In this document: positions 16,652 through 26,700 of the stretch, piece by piece
Position numbering within the stretch: position 1 is the first letter of the stretch
Layout: each line of letters starts with the position of its first letter
Source of the DNA: JANYGA01 sp031420415
Lineage (GTDB): Bacteria; Vulcanimicrobiota; Vulcanimicrobiia; Vulcanimicrobiales; Vulcanimicrobiaceae
DNA length: 64,000 bases
Assembly (NCBI GenBank): GCA_031420415.1
Contig: JANOMT010000028.1
Coordinates: forward strand, 1 to 64,000
Reading direction: 5' to 3'
Notes under the pieces: generated by a model
What the model saw: only the letters and a program-made list of their open reading frames with translations
Database searches by the model: none
What the model was told of the DNA's origin: nothing
Made by a program: the position numbers and the translations under genes

Positions 16652-17428
16652 TTAGCCCGTTTGAATGTGCGTGCCGTCCGGCGTGATGGCCCGTATGGAA
16701 TCGATCTTCATCGCCAGCGCCGGTTGGAATTTCATGCCGTGTGAGAAGACGTGCGCTTCGAAGGGGTCGAGTCCCGTCGCGAGCGCGCGATATTTCGCGA
16801 ATCCGAACGGAACATCGGGCGTCGTCCACACGTCGATCTGCGTGAGCTTGTGTTTGCTCGAAGTCGGCTTTGCGAATCGGGCGACGACGTGCACCGTCGA
16901 TCGCGTCCCGAACGGTAATGTAAGGCGTTCGTGCGTAGCGGAGACGATCGTAAGTGCGCGATCGTCGTACAAATACGGCGCATCGAAGAGACGCAGCCGC
17001 GCGCTTTCGGGCGTCTGCGTCTGGCCACCGCCGATGTCGCCCCAGCGCGTGAGAATCGTGCCGGAATCGGCGACATTGGCGAGCACGGGCATTTCGGTGA
17101 TGAAGGAACCGATGCGTTGCGAACGCAGGTAGACGCGCTTCATCGTATTGGGATTACACGATCCGCCCGGTATGCCGATCTGCGTCTCGACATAGGTGAG
17201 TTCGCCGCTCTGCGCAAGCTCGGTGCCAATGCCGATTTGCTTCTGATAATCGACGCCCGAGCCCATGATGATACGCGACCAGTCGCCGGCCTTGGGCCGA
17301 GTAAGCGCATCGAAGAGATCGCGCTGGGTGGTACGGCGCGCCGAGACGATCTCCGCGAGCGCGTCGACCGGAATTGCGGCTGCGGCGAGGGTCCCGCCGA
17401 GGATAGCTAGGAGCGTGCGACGATCCAT
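16652..17428 (-). CDS. Exported protein of unknown function
   Basis: 258 residues. Begins with M-D-R-R-T-L-L-A-I-L-G-G, a Tat-like signal, and continues as a beta-rich soluble domain with no recognised motif apart from G-G-S-C-N-P-N. Only three bases separate it from soxC, and it is co-directional with the formate dehydrogenase genes. An accessory role in this respiratory operon is possible, but nothing in the sequence proves it. Confidence 0.65.
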   Translation of the reverse strand: MDRRTLLAILGGTLAAAAIPVDALAEIVSARRTTQRDLFDALTRPKAGDWSRIIMGSGVDYQKQIGIGTELAQSGELTYVETQIGIPGGSCNPNTMKRVYLRSQRIGSFITEMPVLANVADSGTILTRWGDIGGGQTQTPESARLRLFDAPYLYDDRALTIVSATHERLTLPFGTRSTVHVVARFAKPTSSKHKLTQIDVWTTPDVPFGFAKYRALATGLDPFEAHVFSHGMKFQPALAMKIDSIRAITPDGTHIQTG

Positions 17429-17503
17429 ATATCAAAGATTACCTAGCCGTTCCCGACCACCTTCGCTCGTGTCGCATGCGCGTTATGAAGGCGCACCGTT
17501 GAG

Positions 17504-18562
17504 CTACTCCGGTTGTCGTGCAGCCGCGCGCGGGTCGTCGGCAGAGTCTTTTCCGGCCTCGATGAGCGTCTCTCGCAACACGTAGCCGCCCACGAGCGTG
17601 AGCGCAGAGCCGAGCAACGTCTTCCATTTCGCATTGAAGGGTAGGAGCCCGAGCAACGATGGGATCGCTATGCCGCCGAGTAGCGTGGCGATCTCCATTT
17701 TTCTGCCGTGTTTGCCGACGAACATCGGATCGCCGATCGTGCCCGCGTGACGGCGAAAATCGAGAATGATGGCGGCTTCGGCGAGCGAGGCGACGAGTTC
17801 GAGGCGTTCGAGACGCTGCCTCGTGACGGGATTGGGATTGCCCCCGAGCTCCAGGAGCGCCGCATTGAGCGCACACGCGGCAGCGATGCCGGAACATGCG
17901 GACATCGAAGGGATATGTCGCTTGCCTTTCGCCCACACGGGAATTGCCGTCGCCGAGAGTAGCACGCCCGTGTAGCCCGCGATGAACGCGCCGAAAAGCG
18001 CTGTGAGCGGGTTCATCATCGCTCGCGGGCCGAGGTAACGCACCCATCGAAATTGCTTTGGAAGTAGACTATCGCGTGCGGCTTGCGCGAGCGCACCCGC
18101 AGTCGCAGGAAGTGAAAAAGCGATCAGTCCCCACACGCCCATCGACATGGGCGACTTGAACTTCACGATGCGCAGCATGTAGAGAAATCGCTCGGGCCGA
18201 CCGAGATGTTTGATGAGGACGATCGGGCACGTCGAAGCCAAGACGAACGCGACGTAGCGAGCATTGCGCGCGAGTTCGGCGTCTTCGCCGCCTTCGTCGG
18301 CGAGTGCGATGAGGATACCCGAGCCGCCCATGATGCCGCCGAGGAAGAGGTACACGATGACCTCCCATTCCCAATGCGGCTTTTTCAGGAGCGGCTGCTC
18401 GTAATACGTTGCCGAATCGCGCGGCGGCAAGCCGACACCGGCCACGCCGAAGCGCGCGTTGTCGGGTGCGAGGTCGCGCATCTCGCGGCGTGCTGCGTCG
18501 ATGACGCCCGAATCGTGCATCGGTGCGATCGGAACGGATGCGATGTCGCGATCGATGCTCAT
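17504..18562 (-). CDS. NrfD/PsrC-family membrane anchor of formate dehydrogenase
   Basis: 352 residues. After a polar N-terminus of about 65 residues come some eight membrane segments, starting with W-E-W-E-V-I-V-Y-L-F-L-G-G-I, typical of the first NrfD helix. Conserved H-L-G-R-P-E-R-F and K-S-P-M-S-M-G-V-W-G motifs of the family follow. Family role: quinone-reactive anchor receiving electrons from the iron-sulfur subunit. It replaces the cytochrome b556 gamma subunit of FDH-N. GTG/ATG overlap with the iron-sulfur gene shows coupling. Confidence 0.87.
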   Translation of the reverse strand: MSIDRDIASVPIAPMHDSGVIDAARREMRDLAPDNARFGVAGVGLPPRDSATYYEQPLLKKPHWEWEVIVYLFLGGIMGGSGILIALADEGGEDAELARNARYVAFVLASTCPIVLIKHLGRPERFLYMLRIVKFKSPMSMGVWGLIAFSLPATAGALAQAARDSLLPKQFRWVRYLGPRAMMNPLTALFGAFIAGYTGVLLSATAIPVWAKGKRHIPSMSACSGIAAACALNAALLELGGNPNPVTRQRLERLELVASLAEAAIILDFRRHAGTIGDPMFVGKHGRKMEIATLLGGIAIPSLLGLLPFNAKWKTLLGSALTLVGGYVLRETLIEAGKDSADDPRAAARQPE

Positions 18563-19392
18563 TTCGTCGTCCGAAAGAGTACGAAGCCTACGAGTGTCAA
18601 GGCCGCGGCGATGATGGTTGCGCTCGTGTAGCCCGCGCGCTGATGCGTCGATGGAAGCACGGGGCGTTCGGGAAGGTTATACTTGCCGGGCGCGTCGGTG
18701 AGCAAGAAGAACGCGTTGAGATCGCCGACCGACGTGTCCTCATCGACGCCGTAGAGGTACGCATCGACGCCATTTTCACGCAACGTCGCGACGCGTTCGC
18801 GCGCTTGCACTTTGAGTTCGTCGACGTCGCCGAAATGAATCGAGTCCGTGGGGCACGCCTTCGCACACGCGGGGACGAGACCGTCTTTCTGACGGTCGTA
18901 ACACAGCGTGCATTTGCCTGCGATTCCGCCGCGATCTTGGAGCGCGTCGTCGGACGTGCGACCATCGGATTCGAACCCGCGCGTCGCTGGATAGTCGGAA
19001 TGACCGATGAGATCGACCACGCCGAAGGGACACGACGGCACGCAGTAGCCACAGCCGTTGCAGATATCGGGCTGGATGAAGACGTTGTCGAATTCGTTGC
19101 GCACGATCGCACCCGTCGGGCATGCTTCGAGACAGCCCGCATTGGTACAGTGCTTGCAGACGTCGCTCATCATGAGCCAGCGACTCGTGCCGACGGGCTC
19201 ATCGGGCGGCGCCATTTGCTCCACGAAGGCGACGTGTCGCCACGACGTCGCACCGAGGGCGACGGTGTTATCGTAGGAATTCCCGGTGAACGCATAGCCG
19301 TCGCCGGGTAACTGATTCCACTGCTTGCATGCGACCTCGCAGGCCTTGCAGCCGATGCAGATCGTCGTGTCGGTGAAGAAGCCGCTCGCCAT
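18559..19392 (-). CDS. Formate dehydrogenase iron-sulfur (beta) subunit
   Basis: 277 residues from ATG 19392; the longer open frame upstream is not conserved. Four [4Fe-4S] sets are visible: C-I-G-C-K-A-C-E-V-A-C, C-K-H-C-x3-C-L-E-A-C, C-N-G-C-G-Y-C-V-P-S-C and C-T-L-C-...-C-A-K-A-C. A C-terminal hydrophobic helix (T-I-I-A-A-A-L-T-L-V-G-F-V-L-F) anchors it. It passes electrons from the selenoprotein catalytic subunit to the NrfD anchor. Starts two bases after the catalytic subunit stop. Confidence 0.92.
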   Translation of the reverse strand: MASGFFTDTTICIGCKACEVACKQWNQLPGDGYAFTGNSYDNTVALGATSWRHVAFVEQMAPPDEPVGTSRWLMMSDVCKHCTNAGCLEACPTGAIVRNEFDNVFIQPDICNGCGYCVPSCPFGVVDLIGHSDYPATRGFESDGRTSDDALQDRGGIAGKCTLCYDRQKDGLVPACAKACPTDSIHFGDVDELKVQARERVATLRENGVDAYLYGVDEDTSVGDLNAFFLLTDAPGKYNLPERPVLPSTHQRAGYTSATIIAAALTLVGFVLFRTTK

Positions 19393-19394
19393 GG

Positions 19395-22300
19395 TTAGTA
19401 CCGTCCTGCATCCGCGCCGTGCGCTTGCGATTCGCCGTGTCGCGTTTGTTGCCGCGTCGGCACGTTTGCATCGATTTGGTTTTGCGTGAACGCGACGCGA
19501 CGACCCGCGCGCACCGTGCACGTCATCGACTTCGCTTCGTGGATCGACACGTTAGGGTCCATCACGAGCGGAATGAGGCCGCCGACGGAATCACCCGTCG
19601 CGACGCCGAGGTGGCCGAAGTTATACGGTACGCCGATTTGATGGATGCGTCGCCCCTTGCCCAAGGTGAGCGGACGCATGCGACCGCTCACGAGCGCGCG
19701 CGCTTCGAGTTCGCCCGTTTTCGTACGAATCGTGAGCCAGCCACCGTTGACGATACCGCAGACGACCGCGAGTTCGGGATCGATCTCAGCAAAAAGTTCG
19801 GGTTGTAATTCGGCAAGCCACGGCACGTAGCGCGTCATGATGCCGGATTGCTCCGTGATGCGATACGTCGTGAGAACGTACGGAAATTCGGGATTATCCG
19901 TTCCGTTGTAGCGATTATCGTCGCGATCCCATTGCCGGAGTGCCGGATTATTTTGCTGGCCGTACATCGGATTGCGAACGACCGATTCGACGGGCTCGTA
20001 GTGCGTGGGAAGCGGTCCGTCTTTGAGCGATGTGGCGACGAAGAGTTGCGCGAGGCCGTCGGCCATCATGATGAACGGATCCGCGCCACTATGCGCGTCG
20101 AGTCCACCCGCACCTGGCCGCGCCGGTTCGTCGGGCGCCTTGTGCAAGGGGAAATCGGGAACATCGGGCCCGGTCCACGATCTTGTCGACGCATCCCATG
20201 CGATGTAGCGCTTGCGTTCGCTCCATGGGTTACCCGCGGGATCGGCGGAGGCGCGGTTGTAGAGCATGCGGCGATTCGCGGGCCACGCGAATCCCCAACC
20301 CAGGGACGCGACGTCGTCGCCGGAGCGATGTCGTGCGGTGTTATCAGTTTTGCTCGGCGCGACGCCGGAGTAGATCCAGCATCCGCATGCCGTGGTGCCA
20401 TCGTCGCGCAGGTCGTCGAATGCGGCAATCTGCGGCGAGTCGTCACGCGAGCGGCCGGGTGCTACGGTATAGCCGTTGATTTCGTGCAAGACTTTGATCG
20501 CGGAGGGTTCGCCGAGCGCGCGTTCGTGCGCGCCGTCGCTTTCGTAGTCCCACGTGAGATCGAGGATCGGCCGATCTTTGGCGTCGGTCGAGCCTGCGTA
20601 GAGTGCGCGGATGCGCTTACCGAGTTCGTAGATATAGAAGAGATCGGAGTGCGATTGACCAGCGGGCGCGAGTGCGCGGTCGTGCCACTGCAACAGCCGA
20701 CTGGTGTTGACCATCGTGCCTTCTTTTTCGAGCACGGTCGCCGCGGGCAAAAAGAAACACTCGGTCCCGATCGTCGTGGGATCGGCGCCCTCGCGCTCCC
20801 AGAACGCGACCGTCTCCGTATCGTAGGAATCGATCACGACCATCCACCGCAGGCGGTCGAAGGCGGCGCGCGCGAGTTCGCTATTGAGTCCCGATGCCGC
20901 CGGATTTTGCCCGATCACGAAGTAGCCATCGACGTTGCCGTCTTTCATCGAGATCTGCATCGGGAGTGCCGAATGATCGCCGATGATCTGTGGCAAATAG
21001 TCGTAACAGTAATCGTTTTCGGCGGTTGCGACATCGCCGTAGTATGCCTTGAGCAACGAGATGATGTATTTCGGCGTATTCGCCCACCAGCCGGTCGCGA
21101 CGCTACACGTCTTGAGATAATCCGCAAGGGTCTGCTCGTCGCGCAGCGCCGACGGCATCGGCAGATATCCCGGCAAGAGATCGTACAGCGTCGGAATATC
21201 GGTCGCACCTTGAATATTTGCATGTCCGCGCAGGGCCATGATGCCGCCGCCCGGCCGCCCCATATTGCCGAGCAACGTCTGCAAAATCGCGGCGGCACGA
21301 ATGTATTGAACGCCGACGGTATGCTGCGTCCAGCCGACCGCGTAGGCAAAGGCCGTCGTACGTTCGCGGCCACTATTATCGGCGAGTAAATTGGCGATGG
21401 TGAAGAACTTCTCGGGCGGCATGCCGCACGTCGCCTCGACCATCTCCGGTGTATAGCGCGCGTAGTGCTTGCGCAAAATCTGCATCACGCAACGCTCGTG
21501 TCGTAACGTCTCATCGCGCTTCGGTACCTTAACGGTGCCCTTGCCATCGTAACGCGGGACGTCTTCTGTCTCGAAAGCCCATGATGCCGGATCGTAGGTT
21601 CCAGCCACGCGGAGATGTTTGTCCGCGCCCATCTTTCCTTGCGAGTCCCCGTCGAAAGCGTGGACGCTCGGATCGGGTCCGTCGTTAAAGCCGGAGAAGA
21701 GACCATCGAGATCTTCCGTATCGACGAAGTTCTCGTTGACGATGTACGACACGTTCGTATACGCGCGCACGTATTCGTCGAAATAGCGCTCGTTCGAGAT
21801 GATCCAGTTGATGAGCGCGCCGAGGAACACGATATCGGAGCCGCTGCGAATCGGCGCGTAGACGTCGGCCATCGCCGAGGTACGCGTAAAACGCGGATCC
21901 ACATGGATGATCTTGGCACCTCGCGCCTTTGCGTCCATCACGAAACGAAATCCGACCGGATGTGCTTCGGCGAAGTTCGAGCCTTCGATGAGAATGCAAT
22001 CGGCATTGACGAGATCTTCGAGATACGTCGTAGCACCGCCGCGACCGAATGAAGTGCCGAGACCCGGCACCGTCGAGCTATGTCAAATTCGAGCTTGATT
22101 CTCGACGGAGATGACGCCGGACGCCTTCATCAGCTTCTGGAGCAGATAGTTTTCTTCCACGCCGAAGGTCGCGCCGCCGAGCGACCCCATGCCGAGCGTG
22201 TGATTGACACGTTTGCCATCGGGCATCGTCCGCCGGAACGTCTTGTCACGCGTTGCTTTGAAGCGTTCGGCAATACGATCGAGCGCCCAATCCAGCGGCT

Positions 22301-22652
22301 TTTCTTCCCACTGCGTCGCGTAGGGCGCGCGATATTTCACGGTCGTCCACCGACGTGGGTTCACGGTCGCCCCGAAGATTGCCGAGCCTTTGGGGCAGAG
22401 TTTGCCCGCGTTGATCGGGCTCTCGGGATTGCCTTCGACGTCGAGCAACTTGCCTTCGGGGGAAACGAAGGCGAGCGTACTGCATCCGACCGCGCAGTAT
22501 TGGCAGATGCTCGTCACCGCTTTTCCGCGGCGCGAACGTGGCTCGAGCGCGCGCGTTCGCGGTGAATCGAGATTGGGCAGATCGCCAACCCGTTCGGAGA
22601 GGCGCAATGCCGAAACGGCTCGGCTCAGTGCTGATGGAATTTGGAAACGCAT
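19395..22652 (-). CDS. Formate dehydrogenase catalytic subunit, selenocysteine-containing (FdnG-like)
   Basis: 1085 residues when the in-frame TGA at 22085-22083 is read as selenocysteine (residue 190). Molybdopterin oxidoreductase oxidising formate to CO2. The N-terminal [4Fe-4S] site is Cys50, Cys53, Cys57, Cys86. The context N-Q-A-R-I-Sec-H-S equals the active-site segment of selenoprotein formate dehydrogenases, where Sec ligates molybdenum and His follows it. The frame stays open for 886 further codons with family motifs (L-L-G-N-M-G-R-P-G-G-G, G-Q-N-P-A). ATG 22652 is chosen because longer starts overlap the divergent glycosylase gene. No Tat signal is seen, so a cytoplasm-facing enzyme is likely. 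selA, selB, selC and selD are not in the window. Confidence 0.92.
22054..22085 (-). promoter_or_regulatory. Bacterial SECIS element at the formate dehydrogenase UGA
   Basis: On the coding strand the UGA is followed, after 12 bases, by GTGCCG-GGTCT-CGGCAC, a perfect 6-bp stem with a GGUCU loop. The loop GGU is the seventh codon after UGA, the same spacing and loop sequence as I recall for the E. coli fdhF element bound by SelB. This supports recoding rather than termination. Confidence 0.85.
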
Positions 22653-22748
22653 CGCCTGGCGTATTCCCAAGATCCGCGAGCCGAACCGCCGCCCATACCG
22701 ATTGGATTTGCGACGGTATGCGCGGGTCACCGCGCGAACGAGACTGCG

Positions 22749-23729
22749 ATGAATGCGCGGCAACCGAGCACGCTTCTGACGGTGCGGCTCCGCGGCGCCG
22801 GGGGGGAACCCGTCTCGTTTCGCGGCACGATCGGTTCGCACGGCCTCGCATGGTTGCCGCCGAATGCGATCGCTACCGACGAGTCGTCGCTCGCGACGAC
22901 GCTCGTGCTACCCGATGGCACCGCGCGGCGCGTCGTGCTCTCGGAAGCGCAGCCGGGCATGCTTGCGATTGCGATTGCGAGTCGCGCGCCCGGTTCGCGC
23001 GGTCGCGCGGCGCTCGTCGCGCAAGTTCGGCACATGTTCGGACTCGATGACGATCTCGCGCCCTTTTTCGCACGCCTACGCGACGATCCTGAGCTCGCGT
23101 TCGCGTGCGACGGAACGGGCCGTCTCTTGCGTAGCGCGACGGCATTCGAAGATGTCGTGCGTACGATCTGCACGACGAATTGCGCGTGGTCGGCGACCGA
23201 ACGCATGATCGCGGCGCTCGTCGCGCACCTGGGCACGCCCGCCGCTGTGTCGCGAACGCCCCGCGCGAGGTCCGTTGAGACGCCGGCATGGGAAGGCCGC
23301 GCATTTCCGACCGCCGCGCAGATCGCCCGCGCCGACGATGCCTTCTTCAAAGACATCGTCCGTGCGGGCTATCGCGGGCAGTATCTGCGTGCGATCGCGC
23401 GTGCCGTCGTCGCGGGTGAGGTCGATCTCGAAGCTTGGCGCGCCGCTTCGCGCGACGAGATCTCCGACGACGACCTCGCTGCGCGGCTCGACGCGCTTCC
23501 CGGATGCGGGCCCTACGCCGTCGCGCACATCATGATGCTCTTCGGTCGATGCTCGCGACTCGTGCTCGATTCGTGGACGCGGCCGCGCTACGCGCAACTC
23601 GTCGGAAAGAAAATCGTTGCCGATCGTACGATCGAACGTCGCTTCGCCCGCTACGGTGAACACGCGGGGCGCGCGTTTTGGCTCGCACTCTGGAAGAGCC
23701 GCCATCTAAGAGAAGACCGCCGCGTCTAG
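22749..23729 (+). CDS. DNA-3-methyladenine glycosylase / HhH-GPD base-excision enzyme
   Basis: 326 residues from ATG 22749. The C-terminal half has the helix-hairpin-helix L-P-G-C-G-P-Y-A-V-A-H followed by the GPD loop with the likely catalytic Asp in L-V-L-D-S-W-T-R, as in AlkA/MAG-like glycosylases. The N-terminal beta-rich half fits an AlkA_N-like domain. Family role: excises alkylated purines from DNA. Divergent from the formate dehydrogenase operon across about 96 bases (22653-22748), which must hold both promoters. Confidence 0.82.
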   Translation: MNARQPSTLLTVRLRGAGGEPVSFRGTIGSHGLAWLPPNAIATDESSLATTLVLPDGTARRVVLSEAQPGMLAIAIASRAPGSRGRAALVAQVRHMFGLDDDLAPFFARLRDDPELAFACDGTGRLLRSATAFEDVVRTICTTNCAWSATERMIAALVAHLGTPAAVSRTPRARSVETPAWEGRAFPTAAQIARADDAFFKDIVRAGYRGQYLRAIARAVVAGEVDLEAWRAASRDEISDDDLAARLDALPGCGPYAVAHIMMLFGRCSRLVLDSWTRPRYAQLVGKKIVADRTIERRFARYGEHAGRAFWLALWKSRHLREDRRV

Positions 23730-23798
23730 TGCTTCCTCCACGCGTGGGTTCGAGCAAGCGGGAGGCCATCTCGGCCGATCCTTGGTACTTGTCGGTTC

Positions 23799-26700
23799 GT
23801 GGTTCGCCGTAACATTCTCGTGATCGGTTCGGGTCCGATCGTCATCGGGCAAGCGGCGGAATTCGATTATGCAGGCGTTCAGGCGTGCCGCGCACTCCGC
23901 GAAGAAGGCCATCGCGTCATCCTCGTCAACTCGAACCCCGCGACGATCATGACCGATCCCGAAGTCGCCGATGCCGTTTATCTCGAGCCGCTGACGGTCG
24001 CTTCGCTCGAAGCGATCATCGCGCGTGAGAAACCCGATGCGATTCTCCCGACGCTCGGCGGCCAGACCGGCCTCAATCTCGCCGTCGACCTCTCCGAAGC
24101 GGGCATCGTGCAAAAGTACGGCGTCGAACTGTTGGGTACGCCGCTCGAAACGATCGTGCTCGCCGAAGACCGTGCCGCATTCAAAGCAAAGATGATCGAA
24201 ATCGGCGAGCCCGTGCCGCATTCGCTCGTCGTCCACGCCGTGGGAGAAGGGGTCGGTTTCGGGCGCGAGATGGGCTACCCGCTCGTCGTGCGCCCCGCCT
24301 ACACGCTCGGCGGCACGGGCGGCGGCATCGTGCGCGACGAGTCGGAGATGATTGAGATCCTCACGACGGGCCTCGCGGCATCGCCGATCACGCAGGCGCT
24401 CGTCGAAACGTCGCTCTTGGGCTGGAAAGAAGTCGAGTACGAAGTGCTACGCGACGGTGCGGATAACTGCATCATCGTCTGCAACATGGAGAACATCGAT
24501 CCCGTCGGCGTGCACACGGGCGATTCGATCGTGGTCGCGCCGTCGCAGACACTTTCCGACGAAGAATATCAGATGCTACGCACGTCGAGCATCAACGTCA
24601 TTCGCGCGCTCAACGTCCAGGGCGGGTGCAACATTCAATTCGCGTTGCACCCCGGGCGCAGTCAATACAATATTATCGAAGTGAACCCACGCGTGTCGCG
24701 CAGTTCCGCACTGGCCTCCAAAGCCACCGGTTATCCAATCGCGAAGATCTCGACGAAGATCGCGCTCGGCATGACGCTCGACCAGATCGCGAATCCCGTC
24801 ACGGGCGTTACGAAAGCCGCCTACGAGCCGACCCTCGATTATGTGGTGGTGAAGCTACCACGTTTTCCGTTCGATAAATTCCCGCGCGCCGACACGCGTT
24901 TGGGAACGCAGATGAAATCGACGGGCGAAGCGATGGGCATCGGGCGCACGTTTGCAGCCGCACTCATGAAGGCGGTTCGCGGGCTCGATCTCGGTCGCGA
25001 GACGCTGACCGGCACGTCGCTTGCGGGCTGGAATGACGACGAGCTCGAGAGCGTGATCGTCACCGCAACGCACGAGCGGCTCTTCGCGGTCTGCGAGCGC
25101 CTGCGCCGCGGCGCGAGTGTGGAATCACTTGCGAAGCTCTCGACGATCGATCCGTTCTGGCTCCACGAATTCGCCGAACTCGTCGCACTCGAAGAGCGCT
25201 TGCGCGCGCAGCCGACGCCGCACGATCTGCGGCTCGCATCGGAAGCGGGCTACTCGCACCGCAGCATCGCGTTGCTCACCGATGCCGATGCGACCATCTC
25301 ACTGTGGAATGCGGCGCGCACGAGCGAGAGCGATCCCGGCCACGCATCGGCTGTGGCGTTTCGCATGGTCGATACGGCAGCGGCCGAATTTCCCGCGAAA
25401 TCGCCATACTATTATCTGTCGCGCGGCGAGCAGAACGAGATGCGGCCGCTCACAAAAGAAGCGATCGTGGTGGTCGGGAGCGGCCCGATTCGCATCGGCC
25501 AGGGCATCGAGTTCGATTATAGCTGCGTCCACGCGGCGTGGGCGCTACGCGAAGCCGGTCGCGCGGCCGTCGTCATCAACAATAATCCCGAAACCGTCTC
25601 GACTGATTTCGATATCTCCGACGTCCTGATCTTCGAGCCGCCGGGAGCGGATGAAGTCCAGGCCGCGTACGATGCGACCAACGCCACGGGCGTGATGCTC
25701 GCCTTCGGCGGTCAGACCGCGATCAATCTCGCAGCCGAACTCAATCGGCGCGGCGTGACGATCGTCGGGAGCGATCGCAAGAGTCTCGATATGGCCGAAG
25801 ATCGCGAAAAATTCGAAGCGTTACTGGAGCGCCTCGGCGTCGCACGGCCCGAAGGCAAGATCGCGACGTCGTTCCGTCATGCGCGCACGATCGCGCGCGA
25901 ACTGGGATTTCCCGTGCTCGTTCGCCCGTCGTACGTGCTCGGCGGGCGCGGGATGGAGATCGTCTACAACGAGGGGCAACTCGCGAGCTACGTCGTGACC
26001 GCGCCGCCGATCACACTCGGTGCGCCGTTGCTCGTGGATAAGTATTTGCGCGGACTCGAAGTCGAAGTGGACGCCGTCTACGACGGCACGGATATTCTCG
26101 TGCCCGGTATTTTCGAACACATCGAACGCGCGGGCGTTCACTCAGGTGATTCGATCTCCGTCTATCCGCCGCAGACGATCGACGCGGCGATGCAGGCACG
26201 TATCGTCGAGGTCACGCGCTCGATCGCACACGAACTCCAAACACGCGGCCTCATTAATATTCAATTCGTGATCCATGCGGGCGAGCTCTACATCATCGAA
26301 GCGAACCCGCGTGCGAGTCGCACGGTGCCGATCATTTCGAAAGCGACGGGCATCAATCTCGTTGCGGCCGCAACGCGAGTCGCACTCGGTGAGAAACTCT
26401 CGGAGATGCCGTATGGAACGGGCCTCTTACCCGACGCGCCGTTCGTCGTCGTAAAAGTACCGGTCTTCTCGTTTGCGAAGATGCGCGGCGTCGAGACGAT
26501 CCTCGGGCCCGAGATGAAATCGACGGGCGAAGTGCTCGGTATCGATGAGACCTTTGCAGGCGCGCTCCTCAAGGGCTTCATTGCTGCGGGTGTGCGATTA
26601 CCCGACCGTACCCTCGCGGGCGTACGCGGCCGCATCCTCGTGTCGATCGCCGATGAAGAGAAACACGAGTCGATCGAGGTCTTGCGCGCGTACGCGAACC

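Noticed and set aside
19848..21389. 513-residue plus-strand open frame
   Set aside because: Antisense of the formate dehydrogenase catalytic subunit, no recognisable domain, arginine-rich.
22083..22085. Stop codon splitting the formate dehydrogenase into two genes
   Set aside because: Context, family alignment at Sec and the hairpin directly after the TGA support selenocysteine insertion rather than a pseudogene.
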